Source: Bugula neritina (lineage: Eukaryota; Bryozoa; Gymnolaemata; Cheilostomatida; Bugulidae). Taken from it: 64,000 bases of DNA. Location of the stretch: assembly GCA_964035545.1 (NCBI GenBank), contig OZ037766.1, positions 13,443,222 to 13,507,221 of the forward strand. Reading direction: 5' to 3'. The notes below the pieces were generated by a model. The model was given only the letters and a program-made list of their open reading frames with translations. It searched no databases and was not told the origin of the DNA. Both the position numbers and the translations under genes were made by a program. Positions 59,001 to 64,000 of the stretch are shown here, one piece after another (position 1 is the stretch's first letter; the number at the start of each line of letters is the position of its first letter).

Positions 59001-62000
59001 GACCCCACTGATATCTAACCTTGTGACTTATGTCATACTAGTTCAGCGCTACAACCGCTTGGCAAAAGCTGCTCCCACTTAACACAAGCACTAAAATAAA
59101 CTAATTAAAACAAAATAAAACTCACAATATAAATTAGGAGAACAAGTGCACTGTCACATCTAACGTCCTTACCACCAGAGTCCAGCCAGTGGTATACAAG
59201 CACACGATGTCGCTATACACAGGTGTCTCCAGTTTCGAATGAAATAGGCCCACAGGGGCAAAATCATCAGACCAATTGCCCAAAAGCCAAGACACACTGT
59301 CAGTGTACGCCACTTGATACCAACATATTCGATGGGGAGAACGAGTGCCGTCACCAAAAGACCTGAATAAAGTAGAAGACTACATTAAGGAGAAATCACT
59401 TGTGATTAACCCTAGAAGGTCTCGGAGACTCAATAGTATAAGGATCAAGGATGTGCCGTTTAAAACTTACTGCAGATGATTAGGATAAAAATATTTAAGT
59501 ATTAGTGAAAAGGTGAAGTGGAAATTTTTTCTTTTTTCCAATCATGGGGTGTATATTGTGCTATATGTGTTCCTCTTTTTAGGTATATGTGAACAGATAA
59601 AAGTTAGAAATTCATCTCAACTCAATTACCAGTATATTTTCCCAACTCTCCACCCCAAGAGTTTTTGAGACTATAAGCAGCATAAAAAGATTTTAATGTT
59701 AGTATGAAGTGAGTGGCTTCCACTACCATTAGTGAGTCAACAATTTGATCATTCCGCAAATAGATCCGAGAGCTATTATTACACATTATTAAATAACTAC
59801 AGATTGCTTAATGCTGCCGTAAATATATTATCTTCATAGAGCTTTTCCTTTCCTAAATTTCTATCAATATAAAACCCTTTCCACACAAAAATGCTACACT
59901 CGTACAATAAACTATATAATCTAGTAATTCTCACGGATACTTAAAGATAACGTAGTCCATTGTAATACAAAGACTACAGAAAAATAACTGTTGTTTATGC
60001 ATTAACACAATACTTATAACCAAATAATTACAGACTTACTAAAGTTTATAGAACGATTAGTTGAGAATAACATGACAAGGGTCTAGGACCTAAGTTAGCA
60101 CTAACTAAAATGAGAAACTATAACTTATAGTATTATATAAAGCAGTAATACCAGCTACCGAAGATGGTGAGTGAGAACAACTCCTAGTACTACTAGAATT
60201 CATATGTTGATGAGCAGAAAATTCGATAGCAGAACCAGGTTTAACAAATTGAAATAACACACAGTTTACTATATCTTTCATGCAGGAAAAAATTACAATT
60301 TGTTTAAGAACACTTGGTGTTTCATCATGTATTGTTTTTGTGACATAAAGCTTTATTTACCTCCGATGGCAGCTCCAACAATTAGCCTTAGGGCAGCATA
60401 TACAGGCCAGGAAGGTGCCAGGCCCGATGACACCCCAAAGATAACAAGCATTATGTGAGTAACAAACAGCACCTTCTTTCTACCTACAAAAGAGCAATTA
60501 ACACTTGTTGTGTGACAGAAATATGGCTTAACATAGATTGTCAGATATGCATGCCGTAATAACTGGTGTAATACAGAGGTACAGTGGTGATACAGTTGAC
60601 ACATTATTCAATCAAAATGATATTATTTCAAATCGCAGGAAAACATTTATAATTTATCTTGTCAAAATTAATTGAAATTACAAATATGTAGAGATATATT
60701 TTTTATAGAAACACTATCAATTAAAATAGACAGCTTTCGTAAGATAAATGGATGCAGTGAATCTTTAGAATTACATTTCTTTTTATAGGCAAAAACGGAG
60801 TAACACCAAAAATATTACTCAAATAACTTAACTATCCCAGTTCAACTATGTAGCCTAACATAAATAAAAAATATAAAAACCCATAAAGAACTCATTAGAT
60901 ATGAACTTCCAAATTTTATGTAAAAGCATGTATTTCAGCAAGGTTTTCCTGCCAACAATTATGACAGCTGGTGTAAGAACAAAAATTTTTTAGTTTCATC
61001 AGGTGTCTCTTATTAAGGTACAAATATTTTTTGTTTTTTAATTTAATTCTATTTAATTAATAGAATATGTCTATTCGATAAAAAAAAACAAACACTAAAA
61101 TTATTGCAAAATAACTTCTTAGCAAACTTGAAGGTAGCAATAATTAGCAATATTAAAATCTGGGTTACCATAACTACTTACCAAATATATCTGCCATTTG
61201 CCCGGATACAGTAGCACCAATAGCAAGTCCCACCATCTGTAGTGTTGTGATGAGATCACTCACATAGTCTAGGTCGCATACCAAACCAAACTGTTCAGAA
61301 AATACAAATTGGTAATATTAAACAAAGCTAAACATAAAGACTTGCAAAACTTCAATCTTTACCAACACAAACTTGCAATTGGAAAAATTGAAGTATTTGC
61401 AATTCGTTAATCCATTCCCATGCAATTTCACAGTATATATTATATATATTTCTGCACACACACATTACAATATGTTGAAGTGATATACCTGCGTTACTAT
61501 AGAAGTGAAAGATTGATGAAATATTATGTTGGAACATTTGGTGTCATTAAAGCTGCACTGTTTATGTAGGTATATAACTTGACTATTATTTGCCATACTG
61601 CTAGCTGCTGTGCCATTGTCAGAAACTGCAATGAAATAAACAAAAAAATAATATATGCATGTAATGCATACAGTGGTTTATGTAAATTCAAGCTAGTTGA
61701 TATGTCAATATAGAAAAAACTTATCTAGGTAGAAATTTCACTCAACAAAACTTTTGAAAAACAACTGTTAGTAAATTGGTAGCCAAAATCCTTGTAATCT
61801 CATTTCAAAAAATTTCAAGTACGACCACAAAATTTGATGTGTTGAAGTTTTGCCATAACAGCTAGGTTTCTGTGAGTATTATTCTGCACAGTGACACCAA
61901 AGCAACAACAGAGCTTATTCATGGCACAAGAGGGAGGTGACCAATAAACTAGCAGCTTTAGCAGAGCTTCTGTATAACAAGAAATTATTATGCTACATCA

Positions 62001-63150
62001 GGTTAGAGGGGAACAGCAAACTTATAATATAGATGAGTAAAATAACTATAAATATAAGAGATATACAATTAAAACAGTCAACCATAAGCAACACTGTATG
62101 ATTGTTGCAGGAGCTTTTTTGTAGCTTTCATAAAATCATTGTGTAACGAAAACTTTTTGTGAAAGCCTTCGCAATAACTATTTACTGGCAGTTTTTGTTC
62201 AATGAGAGGGTAGCTCAATTTTCCTCCTGCTAAAGATGCAGGCAATTTATACTTAATTGTCAAAATAACTGTAAGTATCGAAATAACTGTAAGTATCGAG
62301 TATGATATTATCTTTTGTTTTGAATTTCATTAACTAAATGTTTTGTCAGCTGCGTAATTAATTATTTAATGTTAAGTTAACAAGATGTTTTTAATTTTCA
62401 TGGTTATAGGTTACAGTTCAAGTCTAAGTCTAACTTAGGAAATATACTGTTGGCAATAGACAAAAAGTAGAGTTGTGGCCTGCTTCTGTGTCCTCCATCC
62501 ATTCACCCTTCATTAAGTGAATCACAATACATAGGCATCCGTGCCAAACAGCACCCATGCTGACACAGCAAAAATTATCAGCTGATACAGTAACCATTAT
62601 CAGCTGATACAGCAACAATTATCAGCTGATACAGTAACCATTATCAGCTGATACAGTAACCATTATCAGCTGATACAGCAACAATTATCAGCTGATACAG
62701 TAACCATTATCAGCTGATACAGCAACAATTATCAGCTGTTACAATGATCAACTTGACAAATGTTTTGTATCAGCGAATCCTAAGCTAATTAATCTGCCTA
62801 GAGAGCGGGCTACTCAAAAAAGAGGAAAGGGCTATTCATAAAACAGGATGATTTGAAATCAAACTCATTAGTAGTGAACCAAAATCAATTTTTGAAAAGA
62901 AACTAGTAGCACAGCAATTAAATTTGAGATAGACAAAATTAAAGTTTCAACTAAAATTAGAGAACAAGAATAATTTGTACTCACTTATGTCAGTAACTTC
63001 GCACCACCAATCAGGTGTTGCACCAGAAAACACAGGCAAAAGCATAGCCCATACAGCTGCAAAGTCAAATAAGTTGACAAGCATAAATACTTGTATTTGG
63101 TAAGGCCCAAATAAACCCACATATTTCAATACTTCATCAAAGTCACTCAT
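56069..63150 (-). CDS. SLC22-family organic ion transporter, 11 exons
   Basis: Exons, in coding order: 62985-63150, 61489-61625, 61182-61290, 60361-60483, 59173-59362, 58580-58712, 58176-58276, 57747-57881, 57216-57298, 56890-57077, 56069-56287. They total 1584 nt (527 aa plus stop), all in phase. SLC22 proteins are major-facilitator carriers of 12 helices that move organic cations, anions or zwitterions across the plasma membrane. Seen here: the family N-terminus (FDEVLKYVGLFGPYQ, then TPDWWC), a glycosylated Cys-containing first loop (NGT, NNS, NDT), GQMADIFGRKKVL between helices 2 and 3, WFIPESCRWLVSRGR after helix 6, GLVEIPA in helix 8, KIGRRW and LTETAELPLPD at the end. R443 in FMARIGG sits where organic anion and carnitine-type members carry Arg and cation transporters carry Asp, so an anion or zwitterion substrate is inferred. 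TATTTTGCAG 12 bases before the start suggests a 5' UTR intron. Confidence 0.9.
62574..62737. repeat. 22-bp tandem repeat with a CAGCTG palindrome, eight copies
   Basis: The unit ATTATCAGCTGATACAG plus five more bases recurs eight times without gaps in the first intron of the transporter gene. Two variants, ending GTAACC or GCAACA, are interspersed, and the last copy is decayed. Each unit holds the palindrome TATCAGCTGATA, which contains an E-box (CAGCTG). It is too regular and too short in spacing for a CRISPR array. Confidence 0.9.
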
Positions 63151-64000
63151 TGTTCAACTTGCCTGCAAAATATGAAAATTGACTAAAACTAAAGCATGCC
63201 TTGTAGTATTTTTAGTATTTACGTAACATCATAAATATATAACTTAGATATACGAATATGCAATTAAAACAATCTCTCAGAATTTTTCCAATTTTTCACC
63301 CAAAACATATCAAAATTTTAGCATACTCATAACAATTAGATATAATAGATTTCACAACTATATTTCAATAACCAGCAATACGTCAACTAAAATCAGAAGC
63401 TAGTTCAAATCAGTTTGTATTGAACATTTGCTGGCTTCAGTATTTAAAACTAGTTGACTGAGACTGACTTGCTAGCAGCAAACTTAATCACTCCATAAAT
63501 CAACAAGCATAAAGGTTTCTATTAAATAACTGCAATGATTGAAAATCTGTGTGCAAATCAAAGTCATACCTCATATGTTAATTGATTCAGTTTTTAGCAT
63601 TTAATCTCATGTACTTGCCATATAACAGGCATTTAAAAAAACTTTTTAAAACACAATCATATGGATTTTAATTTGACAGTGTCACAATTTTGACAAAAAT
63701 CACTCAATTATTTAATTATGAGTAAATTAAAATAACTATATTAATTAGGTTTACAGTGCTGATAGCTTTTGCAACTAAAAGTAAATAGTACTATGTTATG
63801 ACCTTTAGTATTACATTTAGTGTATAACACTAACAATAACAGCATTTAATGATTATATTTTTGCTTTTAGCTACTTGAGTAATTCCATATTTACTCGAAC
63901 TTACTCGAAGTGATCATCACACTGGACCGCCCTAGAGAGAGGAAAGGGTGTGCCGCATATGAGTAATATGTTGAACAGTCATTGGTCAATAGTCATACAA
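63151..64000. other. 5' flank of the SLC22 gene
   Basis: Bases 63151-63162 look like 5' UTR directly after an acceptor (AG at 63163-63164), so the true first exon lies further right and may be outside the window. The rest is AT-rich with no coding signal. A GAGAGAGGAAAGGG stretch near 63932-63948 resembles one at about 62800-62830. Confidence 0.4.

Noticed and set aside
62574-62737. CRISPR array
   Set aside because: There are no spacers: the units are directly contiguous, in an intron of a eukaryotic gene.

Overview
The window is eukaryotic nuclear DNA from an animal. It is AT-rich, its genes are broken by many GT-AG introns, and it carries families typical of animals: a two-cassette membrane adenylyl cyclase, a SEFIR-domain receptor, a collagen/EGF transmembrane protein and an SLC22 transporter. 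The mix of an IL-17-receptor-like SEFIR protein with very divergent domain sequences suits a non-bilaterian animal. A sponge is my best guess, but that is inference and a cnidarian is not excluded.

Layout. (1) 520-13548, minus: 19-exon adenylyl-cyclase-like gene, 1118 aa, with most catalytic residues replaced. (2) 13549-18151: intergenic, dominated by cryptically simple, short-period sequence. (3) 18152-28337, plus: 12-exon type I membrane receptor with a cytoplasmic SEFIR domain, 781 aa. An antisense hammerhead-ribozyme motif lies in intron 7. (4) 28338-34526: gene-poor spacer, perhaps with the promoter and a non-coding first exon of the next gene. (5) 34527-54855, plus: 20-exon giant gene, about 4494 aa: signal peptide, unrecognised N-terminal domain, about 1284 Gly-X-Y triplets, EGF-like region, C-terminal transmembrane helix and short tail. 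(6) 54856-56068: tail-to-tail spacer. (7) 56069-63150, minus: 11-exon SLC22-type transporter, 527 aa, with an organic-anion-like Arg in helix 11.

I built all four models by hand from splice consensus. In each one the exon phases agree at every junction and the summed length is an exact multiple of three, which is strong internal support. No shared pathway links the genes; it is an ordinary animal neighbourhood of membrane proteins.

The most novel item is the collagen. It is a signal-peptide-bearing, C-terminally anchored membrane collagen with an almost uninterrupted triple-helix domain of about 3850 residues. That domain is proline-poor and carries threonine at most Y positions, unlike vertebrate membrane collagens. 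The second is the apparent pseudo-adenylyl cyclase. The third is the minus-strand hammerhead motif flanked by inverted repeats.
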